A DNA stretch of 64,000 nucleotides from Mucilaginibacter phyllosphaerae (GCF_004378255.1 NZ_SNQG01000004.1:248001-312000); one strand, 5' to 3'. Positions 48,319-58,675 are shown, numbered from the stretch's first letter. Numbers and translations: made by a program. The notes: generated by a model from the letters alone, not told the origin.

Positions 48319-50928
48319 TTGGCTAAGAGCGAAACCAAAGAAACCCCCTTAATGCAGCAGTATAATGCCATAAAGGCTAAGTACCCCGGTGCCTTGCTGC
48401 TGTTCCGTGTGGGCGATTTTTATGAAACCTTTGGCCAGGATGCGGTAAAGGCATCTGGCATATTGGGTATTGTGCTTACGCGAAGGGCCAATGGTGCAGC
48501 CACGCATATAGAGCTGGCCGGTTTTCCGCATCACTCGCTGGATACCTACCTGTCTAAACTGGTGCGTGCCGGGCAGCGTGTAGCTATCTGCGATCAGCTG
48601 GAGGATCCTAAATCAGTAAAAGGTATTGTTAAGCGTGGTGTTACCGAACTGGTTACCCCCGGTGTTGCCATAAGCGATAACATCCTGCAGCAAAAAAGTA
48701 ATAATTACCTGGCTTCGCTGTATTTCGAGAAGAATAGTATCGGTATAGCCCTGATAGATATATCTACAGGCGAGTTTCTGACTGCGCAGGGCAATACAAG
48801 CTATATCGACAAACTGCTGCAAAGCTACGCACCCAGCGAGGTGATATTCCCCAAAAGCCGCCAGCACGATTTTAAGGATACCTACGGCGACCGCTTTTAC
48901 ACTTACACACTTGATGAATGGCCCTACAGCGGCGATTATGCAACCGAAACGCTGCTAAAGCACTTCGGTGTAAAATCGTTAAAGGGCTTTGGTATTGATA
49001 AGCTTAACCTGGGCATAGTAGCAGCAGGTGTAGCATTGCATTACTTAAATGAGACAGAACACCGCAACCTGCAGCATATCTCGGCCATTAGCCGGATAGA
49101 GGAAGACAGGTACCTATGGCTGGACCGTTTTAGCATCCGTAACCTGGAGTTGGTAGGATCGCATAACGAGAATGCCCTTACCCTGGTTGATGTGCTGGAC
49201 CATACCTGCTCGCCTATGGGTGCACGGATGCTGCGCCGATGGATTGTGATGCCGCTGAAAGAAATTAAACCCATACAAGACCGCCTGGGCGTGGTAGAAT
49301 ACCTGATAGCGCAGGAAGAGTTAAGGGAAGACCTGCAAAGCCAGATCCGCCAGATAGGCGACCTGGAGCGGCTGATCTCTAAAATAGGATTGCAAAAAGC
49401 CAATCCCCGCGAGGTTTGCCAGCTTAAAAAAGCCTTGATCGCTATCGAGAGCATCAAGAAACTGACAGAAGCAGCTGATAGCGCCCCGTTAAAAGCCATT
49501 GGCGAGCAGCTAAATCCCTGCATATCTATCAGCGAACGCATAACGCGCGAATTGCATCCCGAACCGCCTGTACTCATGGCAAAAGGGTCGGTGATGAATG
49601 ATGGGATCAACGAGGAATTGGACAGGCTGCGTAAAATTGCCTTTGGCGGTAAAGGCTACCTGCTGGAGATCCAGAAGCGCGAGGCCGAAATAACCGGTAT
49701 CCCATCGCTGAAAGTATCGTTCAATAACGTGTTTGGTTACTATCTGGAGGTAACCCACAGCCATCGCGATAAAGTACCAACCGACTGGATCCGCAAGCAA
49801 ACGCTTGTAAATGCCGAGCGGTATATTACCCCCGAACTGAAAGAATATGAAGAGCAGATATTAGGCGCCGAAGAAAAGATATTGGTGCTGGAAACCAAGT
49901 TGTACAACGACTTGCTTTACGCCCTTGCCGAATATATTAAACCTATTCAGCTGAACGCTATCCTGATAGCCCGTTTAGATGTGCTGCTTAATTTTGCCAC
50001 CATATCTATCAAAAACTATTACGTTAAACCCGAGGTGAACGATAGCCGCACGCTGGATATTAAAGGCGGCCGCCACCCGGTAATAGAGAAGAACCTGCCG
50101 CTGGGCGAGGAGTATATTACCAATGATGTTTTCCTGGATTCGGATTCGCAGCAGATCATCATTATAACGGGGCCCAATATGGCGGGTAAGTCGGCCTTAC
50201 TAAGGCAGACGGGATTGGTCGTTTTAATGGCGCAAATGGGTTGTTTTGTCCCTGCAAAAGCCGCTTCAATAGGCTTGGTAGATAAGATATTTACCAGGGT
50301 TGGGGCATCGGATAACCTGTCGTCGGGCGAATCGACCTTTATGGTAGAAATGAACGAAACAGCCAGCATCCTCAATAATTTATCAGATCGTAGTTTGATA
50401 TTGCTGGATGAAATAGGCCGCGGTACGTCAACTTACGATGGTATTTCTATTGCCTGGGCCATAGCAGAATATCTGCATAACCACCCTGCGGCAAAAGCTA
50501 AAACGCTGTTTGCCACCCACTACCACGAGTTAAATGAGTTAAGTAACAGCTTTAACCGGATCAAAAATTACAATGTATCCGTTAAGGAAGTTGGCCAGCA
50601 GATCATATTTTTACGTAAGCTGGTACCCGGCGGCAGCGAACATAGCTTCGGGATCCATGTGGCTAAACTTGCTGGTATGCCCGGCAAGGTACTGATGCGT
50701 GCTAACGAAATACTGAAAAAGTTAGAGAACGAACGTACTGGTGGTGAGCACATTAAAGAAAGTATCCGTAAGGTGCAAAAGCAGGCGGTGCAGATGCAGA
50801 TGTTTTCTATAGACGACCCGGTGCTGGTAAAGATCCGCGATACCTTAAATAACCTTGACGTAAACACCCTGACACCTGTAGAAGCCTTAATGAAGCTGGA
50901 CGAGATACAAAGGGTGATAAAGGGATAA
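48319..50928 (+). CDS. mutS: DNA mismatch repair protein MutS
   Basis: An 869-aa MutS. The mismatch-binding motif is '[20 protein letters not shown]' (about 28-47), with connector and lever domains after it. The ATPase core has '[20 protein letters not shown]' (about 615), '[18 protein letters not shown]', '[20 protein letters not shown]' and '[10 protein letters not shown]'. It starts at TTG 48319; the next ATG (48352) would remove 11 residues. The TTG fits family N termini. It works with MutL, which is not in the window. Confidence 0.96.
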   Translation: MAKSETKETPLMQQYNAIKAKYPGALLLFRVGDFYETFGQDAVKASGILGIVLTRRANGAATHIELAGFPHHSLDTYLSKLVRAGQRVAICDQLEDPKSVKGIVKRGVTELVTPGVAISDNILQQKSNNYLASLYFEKNSIGIALIDISTGEFLTAQGNTSYIDKLLQSYAPSEVIFPKSRQHDFKDTYGDRFYTYTLDEWPYSGDYATETLLKHFGVKSLKGFGIDKLNLGIVAAGVALHYLNETEHRNLQHISAISRIEEDRYLWLDRFSIRNLELVGSHNENALTLVDVLDHTCSPMGARMLRRWIVMPLKEIKPIQDRLGVVEYLIAQEELREDLQSQIRQIGDLERLISKIGLQKANPREVCQLKKALIAIESIKKLTEAADSAPLKAIGEQLNPCISISERITRELHPEPPVLMAKGSVMNDGINEELDRLRKIAFGGKGYLLEIQKREAEITGIPSLKVSFNNVFGYYLEVTHSHRDKVPTDWIRKQTLVNAERYITPELKEYEEQILGAEEKILVLETKLYNDLLYALAEYIKPIQLNAILIARLDVLLNFATISIKNYYVKPEVNDSRTLDIKGGRHPVIEKNLPLGEEYITNDVFLDSDSQQIIIITGPNMAGKSALLRQTGLVVLMAQMGCFVPAKAASIGLVDKIFTRVGASDNLSSGESTFMVEMNETASILNNLSDRSLILLDEIGRGTSTYDGISIAWAIAEYLHNHPAAKAKTLFATHYHELNELSNSFNRIKNYNVSVKEVGQQIIFLRKLVPGGSEHSFGIHVAKLAGMPGKVLMRANEILKKLENERTGGEHIKESIRKVQKQAVQMQMFSIDDPVLVKIRDTLNNLDVNTLTPVEALMKLDEIQRVIKG

Positions 50929-51043
50929 TAGAAGATTTGCAGATAGAGCGTAATAAGTATCTGAATCTGCACATCTATTAGCAATGTTGAAATGTTTATA
51001 ACCTCTTGAACAACATTAACCCGTTAAAAAATAACTTTACAGC

Positions 51044-51619
51044 ATGTTGTTATCCCGTTATGTTCGCCTGATTTTTATATTTGCCGCTGCTGTTATTTTA
51101 TCTTCCTGCCACTCCAAAAAGAAGATGATGAGGAACGGTAGTAATGACCCTTATACCATGACCAAGCCGGATAAGGACATTGCCGAAAAGTATGCTGCCT
51201 TAATGGGAGTAAACCGTAGTGAGATTCAAAATGGCAGGCTTTATGATTTTATTGAAGAGTGGTATGGTACCACCTATCGTTTTGGCGGTTTGGATAAGAA
51301 TGGTGTAGATTGTTCCGGTTTAACTTTTTTATTGCAGCAGCAGGTTTACGGCATTACGCTTCCCCGGATGACGAGTAAACAGGTATTGGTCATCAAACGT
51401 AAATATGAGGAAGAGTTAAAAGAAGGCGACCTGGTTTTTTTTGATTTTGATGGTAAGCAGTTTAGCCATGTAGGCGTTTACCTGCAAAATGGTTATTTTG
51501 TGCATGCCAGCACCCGTAAAGGGGTGATGATTGCCAGGCTGCATGATAACGGTATTTATAAATTCTTTTCGCGCGGAGGATCGATAACAGACAGTACTTC
51601 GTCGGCACAAACAGAATAG
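51044..51619 (+). CDS. NlpC/P60 (C40) cell-wall endopeptidase, lipoprotein
   Basis: A 191-aa protein. The signal peptide ends 'FAAAVILSSCHSKKK' with the lipobox Cys near residue 23. The NlpC/P60 domain shows Cys in 'KNGVDCSGLTFLLQQQVYGI' (about 82-101), His in 'QFSHVGVYLQNGYFVHASTR' and the following polar residue. It cuts peptidoglycan stem peptides in the periplasm. The 40-aa membrane gene follows on the same strand. Confidence 0.93.
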   Translation: MLLSRYVRLIFIFAAAVILSSCHSKKKMMRNGSNDPYTMTKPDKDIAEKYAALMGVNRSEIQNGRLYDFIEEWYGTTYRFGGLDKNGVDCSGLTFLLQQQVYGITLPRMTSKQVLVIKRKYEEELKEGDLVFFDFDGKQFSHVGVYLQNGYFVHASTRKGVMIARLHDNGIYKFFSRGGSITDSTSSAQTE

Positions 51620-51650
51620 TTATCATTATACGATATCTGCGTATAATTTA

Positions 51651-51786
51651 TAATTTTGTGCCTATGCCTGATCAGGAAAACGATTATTCTTTTTGGACCA
51701 AATACAAGCGTTACGCCGGTAACGAAATATTGCTATACGTAATTATGATTGTAGGGATCGTTTTGGGAATCATTATTTTTAGCTAA
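51651..51786 (+). CDS. 40-aa single-pass membrane microprotein (with its -7 box)
   Basis: ATG at 51664 to TAA at 51786 encodes 40 aa. A charged N-terminal half ('DQENDYSFWTKYKRYAGNEI') is followed by one transmembrane helix ('LLYVIMIVGIVLGIIIF'). TAATTTTG at 51651-51658 fits the -7 box, 5 bases before ATG. It fills the gap between the NlpC gene and a convergent gene. Positive residues before the helix predict an N-in orientation. Family not recognised. Confidence 0.7.
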
Positions 51787-53691
51787 TCAGTTTTTTACCA
51801 GCATTATATTATAGCTATCGGCATCTGCAACAGCCTGATAAAACGCTACCAGATCCTGATAAGTTTCTTTACTATAAGTTCCGTCAATGATTTCTATGCG
51901 GCGTTTATAAAGCAATTTGCCGTCATGATAAACAGTGCTTGCCTTAAATTTACCAAAGGGTTTGCTTAGGCTAATATTCAGCGGTTCGGTATCCGGGTGG
52001 TAACCCGCCGGCAAGGCGTAAGTAATCTCATCCTCGTCTACATATCCACGGTTAATATATACAGGTTTGGTACGGTTGCGCACATCACGTATGCTGCGCA
52101 GTTTATTTACCGGGTTTAAGGAAAAATATACTTTTCCATTATCTGCCGAAGCAAACTCGCGGGCATCAAGCTGTATGTTTTCTGTGCTTACAGGTATTTC
52201 CTTTTTATCCTGCTTTACATCAAATTTTTCAATATCCAGGTTGTTAATGCCGGCATACATTTTTTGAACCGTTTTTTTTTGTTCAGACAAAGGCTCGCCC
52301 ACTAAATCTTCGGTGTTATCATATTGTGTGCCTGTGTAAATGGTAGCCATATTACCGCTCAGGTCGCCGGTATTGTTTATCGTGAACACAGCTTTACGTA
52401 CTTGCAGGTTATCTGCCGCCGTGTATTTTGGCGTATGCATCAGTTTGCCACCTTCGGGTGTGCATGCCAGTACGGTGCGGTCGTCGGTAAAATCGCTTAA
52501 AAAACCGAACGGGATCTTTTGGCTGGTACATTCTAAAAAGGTAGTATCACCCTTTAATGGCAGGCATAGTATAATATGATTGCCCTGGTCCATACTGGCA
52601 AAATCATTAAGCATACTCACTTTATTGCTGCCTGCTTCAACAACGCAATACCAGGAGGGGATATCAGCAGCCTTAAATAAGGCCTGGGTGTAATTTACGA
52701 GTGCTTTACAATCACCATAATTTAACCTTTCTACATCGCCGGCCAAAAATGGCTGATAACCGCCAATGCCCACCTGTACACTGATATACCTTGTTTTGCC
52801 CTGCATATATTCATATATTTTGCGGGCTTTTTGCTTAATATCCGTAATGCCGGCTGTAAGTTCTTTTACTTTATAAATTGCTTCTGGCGGTAGCGCCTGG
52901 CGGTTTAACAGCAGTTTACTATAAGTCCATTGGCCAAGTTCTTTCCAGTTAGTGAATGAGCCTGATATACCTGCGTAAACAAAATTCTGAGGCGCTATTT
53001 TAACCATGCTTAAATAACTTTCGGCAAGCGGGCTAAACGGTTCGCTTCTTAATGCTTTTAAATTATTCAACTGCCAGGTATAGGTTTTTAAACCTTCGGT
53101 TGTTGTGCCTATGCTAACCTTTGCAGGCATATTGATCTCTTTGTACCTGATATTAAAATCGGGTTTACAGGCAAATGTGAACGAGCTTTTTTCTACTGCA
53201 AGGCCGGTTTCGGGGTTGGGTTTCCAATCTCTGAAGTTTAGTGTTTGTTTAGATTTAAGTTCATACTCATACTCTATGGTAAATGGGTACGAGCCGGTTG
53301 ATGGAATGTAATGTTTCAGCCGCGAATCTTCAAACAAAGAAAAATCATTCGCGCCGTTTACATCTTCAAAATTCTTTTCAGAAAACTTTCCGGTAAATTT
53401 TCCAAACTCGTCATAAATTGTTCCTTTAATATTTTTTATCAGGTTGGTTTTATCATACCAAACCACTATCCGTGCAATATCATCGCCGTTTTTATTTAAT
53501 ACTGTTACAGCTGTTTTTATACGGTATATGGTAGTGTTATCCTTAACCTCGGTGTAAACGTTTTGGTTACGTATCACAGCACTTGCATAAGGCAGCAGGT
53601 CTTTAGGAATCAGGCTGGCGCTATAATCGGCCTGTGCATTTACACGGCCAAAGTTCAGCAATATTATCAATGCGGTAAAAATTCGCTTCAT
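51787..53691 (-). CDS. DUF3857/transglutaminase-like secreted protein
   Basis: A 634-aa exported protein ('KRIFTALIILLNFGRVNAQA' signal). The DUF3857 domain covers about 50-230, and the transglutaminase-like domain about 275-400. 'LNYGDCKALVNYTQALFKAA' holds the catalytic Cys, and 'SMDQGNHIILCLPLKGDTTF' and 'LECTSQKIPFG' follow. A C-terminal beta-rich DUF3858-like part ends it. Its ATG overlaps the stop of the upstream paralogue by one base (TAATG). The real reaction and partner are unknown. Confidence 0.87.
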   Translation of the reverse strand: MKRIFTALIILLNFGRVNAQADYSASLIPKDLLPYASAVIRNQNVYTEVKDNTTIYRIKTAVTVLNKNGDDIARIVVWYDKTNLIKNIKGTIYDEFGKFTGKFSEKNFEDVNGANDFSLFEDSRLKHYIPSTGSYPFTIEYEYELKSKQTLNFRDWKPNPETGLAVEKSSFTFACKPDFNIRYKEINMPAKVSIGTTTEGLKTYTWQLNNLKALRSEPFSPLAESYLSMVKIAPQNFVYAGISGSFTNWKELGQWTYSKLLLNRQALPPEAIYKVKELTAGITDIKQKARKIYEYMQGKTRYISVQVGIGGYQPFLAGDVERLNYGDCKALVNYTQALFKAADIPSWYCVVEAGSNKVSMLNDFASMDQGNHIILCLPLKGDTTFLECTSQKIPFGFLSDFTDDRTVLACTPEGGKLMHTPKYTAADNLQVRKAVFTINNTGDLSGNMATIYTGTQYDNTEDLVGEPLSEQKKTVQKMYAGINNLDIEKFDVKQDKKEIPVSTENIQLDAREFASADNGKVYFSLNPVNKLRSIRDVRNRTKPVYINRGYVDEDEITYALPAGYHPDTEPLNISLSKPFGKFKASTVYHDGKLLYKRRIEIIDGTYSKETYQDLVAFYQAVADADSYNIMLVKN

Positions 53692-55661
53692 TATTTTTTC
53701 TTAAACACAATATCTGCTTTTTCTGAAGCTATTATTTTGTTATATAACTCTTTCAGGTATGGATATTCTTCGGGTGCGTAAACAGATTTATTAAACTGTA
53801 TCACATTTGAATAAGTAAATTTATTCCCTTCGCCGCTAAACTCAGTTAAAAACTTACCGCCCTGGTTTGGCAGGCTCACGGCTGTATTTTGTGGCGAACC
53901 TTCAATAATATATCCATCGGGCAGGCTCATGCTTAAAATGTATCTGCTGCTTGATGGCATGCCCCAGTCTACCGGGTAAGAGCGATCCTGTAATTTAAAA
54001 GGATTGTTTACATACCGGTTTAAAATCACCGGGTTAAATGCAAGCCTGTTGTGGTTAAGGTTATCATATACATCTATTTCCACCTCGTAATGTTCAACAA
54101 GCGGTTTATCAAGGCTATCCAGGTTGCCTATGGATGAATTAAGAATTTTTATTTTGCCCAATTTTTCATCCAGGTTTTCTATATATTCATCAACGGTATT
54201 ATATTTTTTAATGGCTTTGCGTTTTTCATACCCTTCGTAACCATAAGAGTATGAATTGATAGTGCCTTTTAATTTGCCGTTGGGCTGCAAGGTAAGATCA
54301 AGCGAAGTGGTGTTTGTCTTCTTTTGTTTTGCATTCAGGTCTAACCAGTACGACGGTTTGTCCAGGCTCATTACGCGGCCCTGGTCATTAAGGCATTTTA
54401 AAGGCAGCATACCAAAAGAGAGGAGCGGGTCTGTTGCATCAAGCAGATAATCCTCACCACCAATGGTTGCTTTAACAACAATGTAATTAAACTCATTTTC
54501 TACAGGGTACAAGCGGTTTACAACGCCGTTACCACGTGTAGAAAGCAAAACCGCATCTGTTTTGATACCAGCAGAATTTAGGGCTGCTGCCAGGCATAAA
54601 TTAATATCACCCACATCGCCGGTATGTTTTTCAAGCGCTTTTTTGATCCCGTCGCTTTCCCGGGAATTGATATCATTCCATTTGATGTTCTTTTGAATAT
54701 ACTGGTAAATAGCTAAGGCTTTTTCCATTTCGCCGGTTTTGCCTGCAATAACAGGCGCTATGTATGGCTTTAGCAGGTCTTTTTTTATCTGCGAACCGAA
54801 GTACTCGGAGTGCTTAAGATTATAATCAATATCCTTCCAGTCTTTAGTTACTTTGTTTTTTACATTGGTGTAGGGGTTGGTCCATTCTTCCAGATTAAAA
54901 TAAACGGCAGATAAAAAGTTTTTTTGTGCTGTCATATAATCTTCAGCGATAAAGGCTGGTATATTTGCCATGCCGTAGCTTAAAAAGGAGCAGTCGGATT
55001 TAGAGCCGCCGCTTGTAAAACACTCCCGTTCAATGTCCGCTACGTTTTTTGTTAATTTTAGCGGGCCGCGTATCATAGCATTATACGACCAAAAAGCCGG
55101 GATATGTACCTCATACTCTGAATACATTTTTGGAATATCATCCTGAAAATCCCAAGATGGAAACCGCCCAAAGCCCGGTATAATGCGTGTGTAGCTATAT
55201 TCTATAATACAGCCGCTGCGTATGTTTGGCAAGGCAAATTTTTTCTGTTTCCAATACTTGTTTTCGGTTACTGTAAAAATTTTTGTTTGATCCAGTTCTG
55301 CATTACGTATCAGGCCATCCTCGTCTGCATAGGTAGTAAGCCCTTTTATATCCGTTACTTCATCTTGTACCTCATCACTATAATAGTAGGGAATATTAAT
55401 GGTACCCTTATTAAACGCTTTGCTATCCAGTATTTTTATTTTAACGTGATACTTAAACATCATTTTAATGTGGTCATCGCTGGCTACATCAATACGGTTA
55501 GACCCAAACTCCTGTATTACAAAAGCATGTGCAGAGGTATCGTTTTTATAAATTTTTTGAGCTATTTCCTCTTGTGTGAATTTACCAAACGCAAAATCCT
55601 GGGCTTGTGTTAAACTTGAGAAAAAACTGATTAACAATAGGTTAAGTAGAAATTTGTTCAT
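53691..55661 (-). CDS. DUF3857 protein, transglutaminase domain without catalytic Cys
   Basis: A 656-aa protein from ATG at 55661 ('MNKFLLNLLLISFFSSLTQA', signal peptide). DUF3857 covers about 55-225 with 'GCIIEYSYTRIIPGFGRFPS'. The transglutaminase-like core has 'GDVGDINLCLAAALNSAGIK' where the active form has GxCKD, so Val replaces the nucleophile. 'LSTRGNGVVN' and 'YLLDATDPLLSFGMLP' are kept. It may be a binding partner of the following gene's product, with which it is cotranscribed (one-base overlap). Confidence 0.87.
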   Translation of the reverse strand: MNKFLLNLLLISFFSSLTQAQDFAFGKFTQEEIAQKIYKNDTSAHAFVIQEFGSNRIDVASDDHIKMMFKYHVKIKILDSKAFNKGTINIPYYYSDEVQDEVTDIKGLTTYADEDGLIRNAELDQTKIFTVTENKYWKQKKFALPNIRSGCIIEYSYTRIIPGFGRFPSWDFQDDIPKMYSEYEVHIPAFWSYNAMIRGPLKLTKNVADIERECFTSGGSKSDCSFLSYGMANIPAFIAEDYMTAQKNFLSAVYFNLEEWTNPYTNVKNKVTKDWKDIDYNLKHSEYFGSQIKKDLLKPYIAPVIAGKTGEMEKALAIYQYIQKNIKWNDINSRESDGIKKALEKHTGDVGDINLCLAAALNSAGIKTDAVLLSTRGNGVVNRLYPVENEFNYIVVKATIGGEDYLLDATDPLLSFGMLPLKCLNDQGRVMSLDKPSYWLDLNAKQKKTNTTSLDLTLQPNGKLKGTINSYSYGYEGYEKRKAIKKYNTVDEYIENLDEKLGKIKILNSSIGNLDSLDKPLVEHYEVEIDVYDNLNHNRLAFNPVILNRYVNNPFKLQDRSYPVDWGMPSSSRYILSMSLPDGYIIEGSPQNTAVSLPNQGGKFLTEFSGEGNKFTYSNVIQFNKSVYAPEEYPYLKELYNKIIASEKADIVFKKK

Positions 55662-55779
55662 GTAGTTTAGGGTGTAATAGGCTGATATGAAAATATAAAA
55701 ATATCCCGACATTTAATAGCGAAATAGTGTGCCGATAATTTTAAGAGTTTTACCACCTTTGCATTACTGAAAAACAAAA

Positions 55780-56787
55780 ATGAAATTACAATTAAAGCGG
55801 CCTCTTGCCTTTTTCGATCTGGAAACTACCGGTACCAATATTGGGGCCGACCGTATAGTAGAAATATCTGTTATTAAACTTAACCCTGATGGCAGCGAGG
55901 ATGTTAAAACCTGGCGCATACATCCCGGCATACCTATCCCGCTGGAATCATCGTTAGTGCACGGTATTTATGATGAGCATATACAGAACGAGAAGCGCTT
56001 TCAGGAACTGGGCCAAGATATAGCCGATTTTATACACGACAGCGACCTGGCCGGATACAATTCTAACAAGTTTGATATCCCGATGCTGATGGAGGAGTTT
56101 TTGCGTGCCGGTGTACAGTTTGACCTTGACCAGCGCCATTTTGTAGATGTGCAGAATATTTTCCACCAGATGGAACAGCGTACCTTAAAGGCCGCTTACC
56201 AGTTTTATTGTGATAAGCAGATCATTAATGCACACTCAGCCGAGGCGGATACCCGTGCCACTATGGAAGTTTTGCTGGCGCAGATAGAACGTTATGAAAA
56301 CCAGGAATGGGAAGATAAAAAGGGTAATAAAAGTACCCCTGTTGTAGGCGATGTAGAGGCGCTGCATAAATTTACAAACCTGAGCCGGCCTGTTGATTTT
56401 GCCGGCCGCATGGTTTACAACGAGCAGGGCGAAGAACTGATTAACTTTGGCAAGCACAAAGGTAAAAGGGTGGAGGATGTGCTTAACGTTGAGCCAAGCT
56501 ATTACTCGTGGATGATGCAGGGCGATTTTCCGTTGTACACTAAACGCAAGCTGGAAGAGATCTATAAACGCTGGAATGCTAAAAAAGTGGCCGAACGCCA
56601 ACAAGCTAAACCGGCACCAGCGGCCAGTGCCACAACAATGCATACGCCAAAACCGGCATTGCAGAATAACAGCCCTAAAAGTTCGCCACAGCTAAATAAT
56701 CAACCTAATAAAAAGAAGGAAGAACCGGCCAAACCGGTAAACGAAGATATGCTGGCCCAACTGGCCATGAAGTTTAAGAAGGGATAG
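55780..56787 (+). CDS. 3'-5' exonuclease (DnaQ-like) with C-terminal DUF3820
   Basis: A 335-aa protein. The DEDDh exonuclease has Exo I 'LAFFDLETTGTNIGADRIVE' (about 9-28), Exo II 'LAGYNSNKFDIPMLMEEFLR' (about 91-110) and Exo III 'NAHSAEADTRATMEVLL' (His and Asp). A DUF3820 module ('INFGKHKGKRVEDVLNVEPS') lies at about 227-246, and then a Pro/Ala/Lys-rich disordered tail. It acts on DNA ends as a proofreading or repair nuclease; whether it serves Pol III is not shown. Confidence 0.9.
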   Translation: MKLQLKRPLAFFDLETTGTNIGADRIVEISVIKLNPDGSEDVKTWRIHPGIPIPLESSLVHGIYDEHIQNEKRFQELGQDIADFIHDSDLAGYNSNKFDIPMLMEEFLRAGVQFDLDQRHFVDVQNIFHQMEQRTLKAAYQFYCDKQIINAHSAEADTRATMEVLLAQIERYENQEWEDKKGNKSTPVVGDVEALHKFTNLSRPVDFAGRMVYNEQGEELINFGKHKGKRVEDVLNVEPSYYSWMMQGDFPLYTKRKLEEIYKRWNAKKVAERQQAKPAPAASATTMHTPKPALQNNSPKSSPQLNNQPNKKKEEPAKPVNEDMLAQLAMKFKKG

Positions 56788-56846
56788 TTAAAGGTTTGTG
56801 ATTGGTGAATAGGGTTTAGATTCAACTGAAATCTATTCATCACTCA

Positions 56847-57785
56847 CTAATCACTTTTTTTCAGAAACTCAATATTTCGCTTCAATCCTTCAAATTTGGT
56901 TCTTTTTACTGCCGAGTTTTTGAATACTTTCTGGAATACATCCGCAGTGATATCCTCCCAGTCTTGTTTTTTTAACCCGTGCAGATCCGGATGCGGGATA
57001 AATGCCGGTTCGTTGTGTAGTACAGAAAAACGGTTCCATGGGCAAACATCCTGGCATATATCGCAGCCAAACATCCAGTTATCCATTTTACCTTTAAATT
57101 CCTGTGGTATCTCGTTCTTCAGTTCAATGGTAAGGTAAGAGATACACCGGCTGCCATCAACCACATAAGGGCCAACTATGGCATCCGTAGGGCAGGCATC
57201 AATACAGCGGGTACAACTGCCGCAATGGTCGGCTGTGGGTTCTATATCATATTCCAGTTCAATGTCTACAATCAGCTCTGCTAAAAAAAAGAAAGAACCA
57301 ACCTGTTTACTCAGTAAGTTACTGTTTTTACCTATCCAGCCTAAACCTGCCTTTTTAGCCCAGGCCTTGTCTAAAACCGGTGCCGAATCTACAAAGGCCC
57401 TGCCACCAACTTCGCCGATTTTTTGATTGATGATCTCCAGTAAGGCCTTTAGCTTGTCTTTAATAACCGAATGATAGTCAGTACCATAGGCATATTTAGA
57501 TATTTTGGGTGCCGATGGGTCAAGCTGCTTGGTATCAGTATAGTAGTTTATCCCCAGCGATATAACTGATCTGGCGCCATCTACCAGTAAACGAGGGTCG
57601 AGGCGTTTATCAAAGTAGTTTTCCATGTAGCGCATTTCGCCGTGCATGCCCTTATTAAGCCATGCTTCCAGCCGAGGTGCTTCCTGTTCTAAAAATTCTG
57701 CTTTAGCTATACCGCAAAACAAAAAGCCCAGGTTTTTAGCCTCGGTTTTTATCATTTGCGAATATGCCGACAGATTTTGCTGCAT
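56847..57785 (-). CDS. queG: Epoxyqueuosine reductase
   Basis: A 312-aa protein from ATG at 57785. It reduces epoxyqueuosine to queuosine in the tRNA wobble position, using cobalamin and two 4Fe-4S clusters. Cys motifs: '[20 protein letters not shown]' (about 188-207) and '[20 protein letters not shown]' (about 236-255). The catalytic Asp is in '[20 protein letters not shown]'. TATCTTTG (57798-57791) lies 5 bases before ATG, so its mRNA may be leaderless. The C-terminal HEAT repeat of long forms is missing, which is common. Confidence 0.93.
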   Translation of the reverse strand: MQQNLSAYSQMIKTEAKNLGFLFCGIAKAEFLEQEAPRLEAWLNKGMHGEMRYMENYFDKRLDPRLLVDGARSVISLGINYYTDTKQLDPSAPKISKYAYGTDYHSVIKDKLKALLEIINQKIGEVGGRAFVDSAPVLDKAWAKKAGLGWIGKNSNLLSKQVGSFFFLAELIVDIELEYDIEPTADHCGSCTRCIDACPTDAIVGPYVVDGSRCISYLTIELKNEIPQEFKGKMDNWMFGCDICQDVCPWNRFSVLHNEPAFIPHPDLHGLKKQDWEDITADVFQKVFKNSAVKRTKFEGLKRNIEFLKKSD

Positions 57786-57929
57786 TGCTGCAAAGATACA
57801 TAATGCAATGTTTTTTGTCCGGACAAGATTATAACTCGTTATGAAATTAATTAAATATATATTAAATAATTTTCTTTTTAAATAATGGTATGGCTTTTGG
57901 TGTTGTTTGTATAAACAATACAACTAATT

Positions 57930-58319
57930 ATGCTGCAATTTATAAACGACCTGGAACCCCATGTAGTTGGCATACATGCCATAGGCGAGGTGACCAAAGA
58001 AGATATGGAAAAAGTGCTGATGCCACGCATTGATGAACTGGTAGCAAGGCAGGGCGAAATTAATTATCTGCTGGTACTGGAAACCGATGTACAAAACTGG
58101 ACCGCCGGCGCCTGGTGGGATGATATAAAGATGGGGCTGAAGAATTTTACTAAATGGAATAAGATTGCTGTAGTGAGCGATCAGAAAGGTGTACAATGGT
58201 TTACCGATGCATTCAGGTTTTTTGTACCGGGGAAATCAAAAGGATATTCATTAGCAGAACTGGACGAGGCCGTAAAATGGATAAGTGCGAAAGAAGAAAA
58301 AAACGAATCATCTAAATAA
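57930..58319 (+). CDS. SpoIIAA-like (STAS-fold) protein
   Basis: A 129-aa protein of the SpoIIAA-like family (Lpg/CRAL-TRIO-related STAS fold): 'HVVGIHAIGEVTKEDMEKVL' start, 'NYLLVLETDVQNWTAGAWWD' middle and 'FRFFVPGKSKGYSLAELDEA' end. The sulfate-transporter/anti-sigma phosphoserine loop is not evident. Soluble, role unknown. 16 bases upstream of the 90-aa gene. Confidence 0.85.
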   Translation: MLQFINDLEPHVVGIHAIGEVTKEDMEKVLMPRIDELVARQGEINYLLVLETDVQNWTAGAWWDDIKMGLKNFTKWNKIAVVSDQKGVQWFTDAFRFFVPGKSKGYSLAELDEAVKWISAKEEKNESSK

Positions 58320-58335
58320 TTATTAAACATATACT

Positions 58336-58608
58336 ATGGAAAACAAACCAGAAGGATTTGACAGGGCCAATGGCCAGGGGCAAAACCACGATATTGCCGG
58401 AAATGTTGCTAATGTTGCTAATGAAAACATACGTACGAATACCGATTCGGATGAGATTGATAAAGGCAGCGAGCCTAACGTACAGGATAAACCCGATGAT
58501 ACCCGCGTTAAAACGGTAACACCGGGTAATGATAACGGCGACCCCGGGCCCGATACGGAGCAGGATGCTTCTAATAAAGGCAAAGGCCCATCTGGCGAAA
58601 ATTTGTAA
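58336..58608 (+). CDS. Hypothetical disordered hydrophilic protein
   Basis: A 90-aa protein rich in Asp, Asn, Gly, Pro and Lys without hydrophobic core ('DPGPDTEQDASNKGKGPSGE'), so probably intrinsically disordered. It contains a short 'NVANVANEN' repeat. It follows the SpoIIAA-like gene after 16 bases and ends at a strong terminator, which supports a real gene. It may be a stress protein like small hydrophilins. Confidence 0.65.
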   Translation: MENKPEGFDRANGQGQNHDIAGNVANVANENIRTNTDSDEIDKGSEPNVQDKPDDTRVKTVTPGNDNGDPGPDTEQDASNKGKGPSGENL

Positions 58609-58611
58609 ATA

Positions 58612-58642
58612 ATAATGGCCTCATCATTGATGAGGCCATTAT
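58612..58642. terminator. Hairpin terminator
   Basis: TAATGGCCTCATCA / TGATGAGGCCATTA, a near-perfect 13-14-base stem with a very short loop, just after the disordered-protein gene. It can also serve the convergent NTF2-like gene. Confidence 0.88.
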
Positions 58643-58675
58643 CTTATCCGGTTATTTAAAGCTATTATAATGGAA

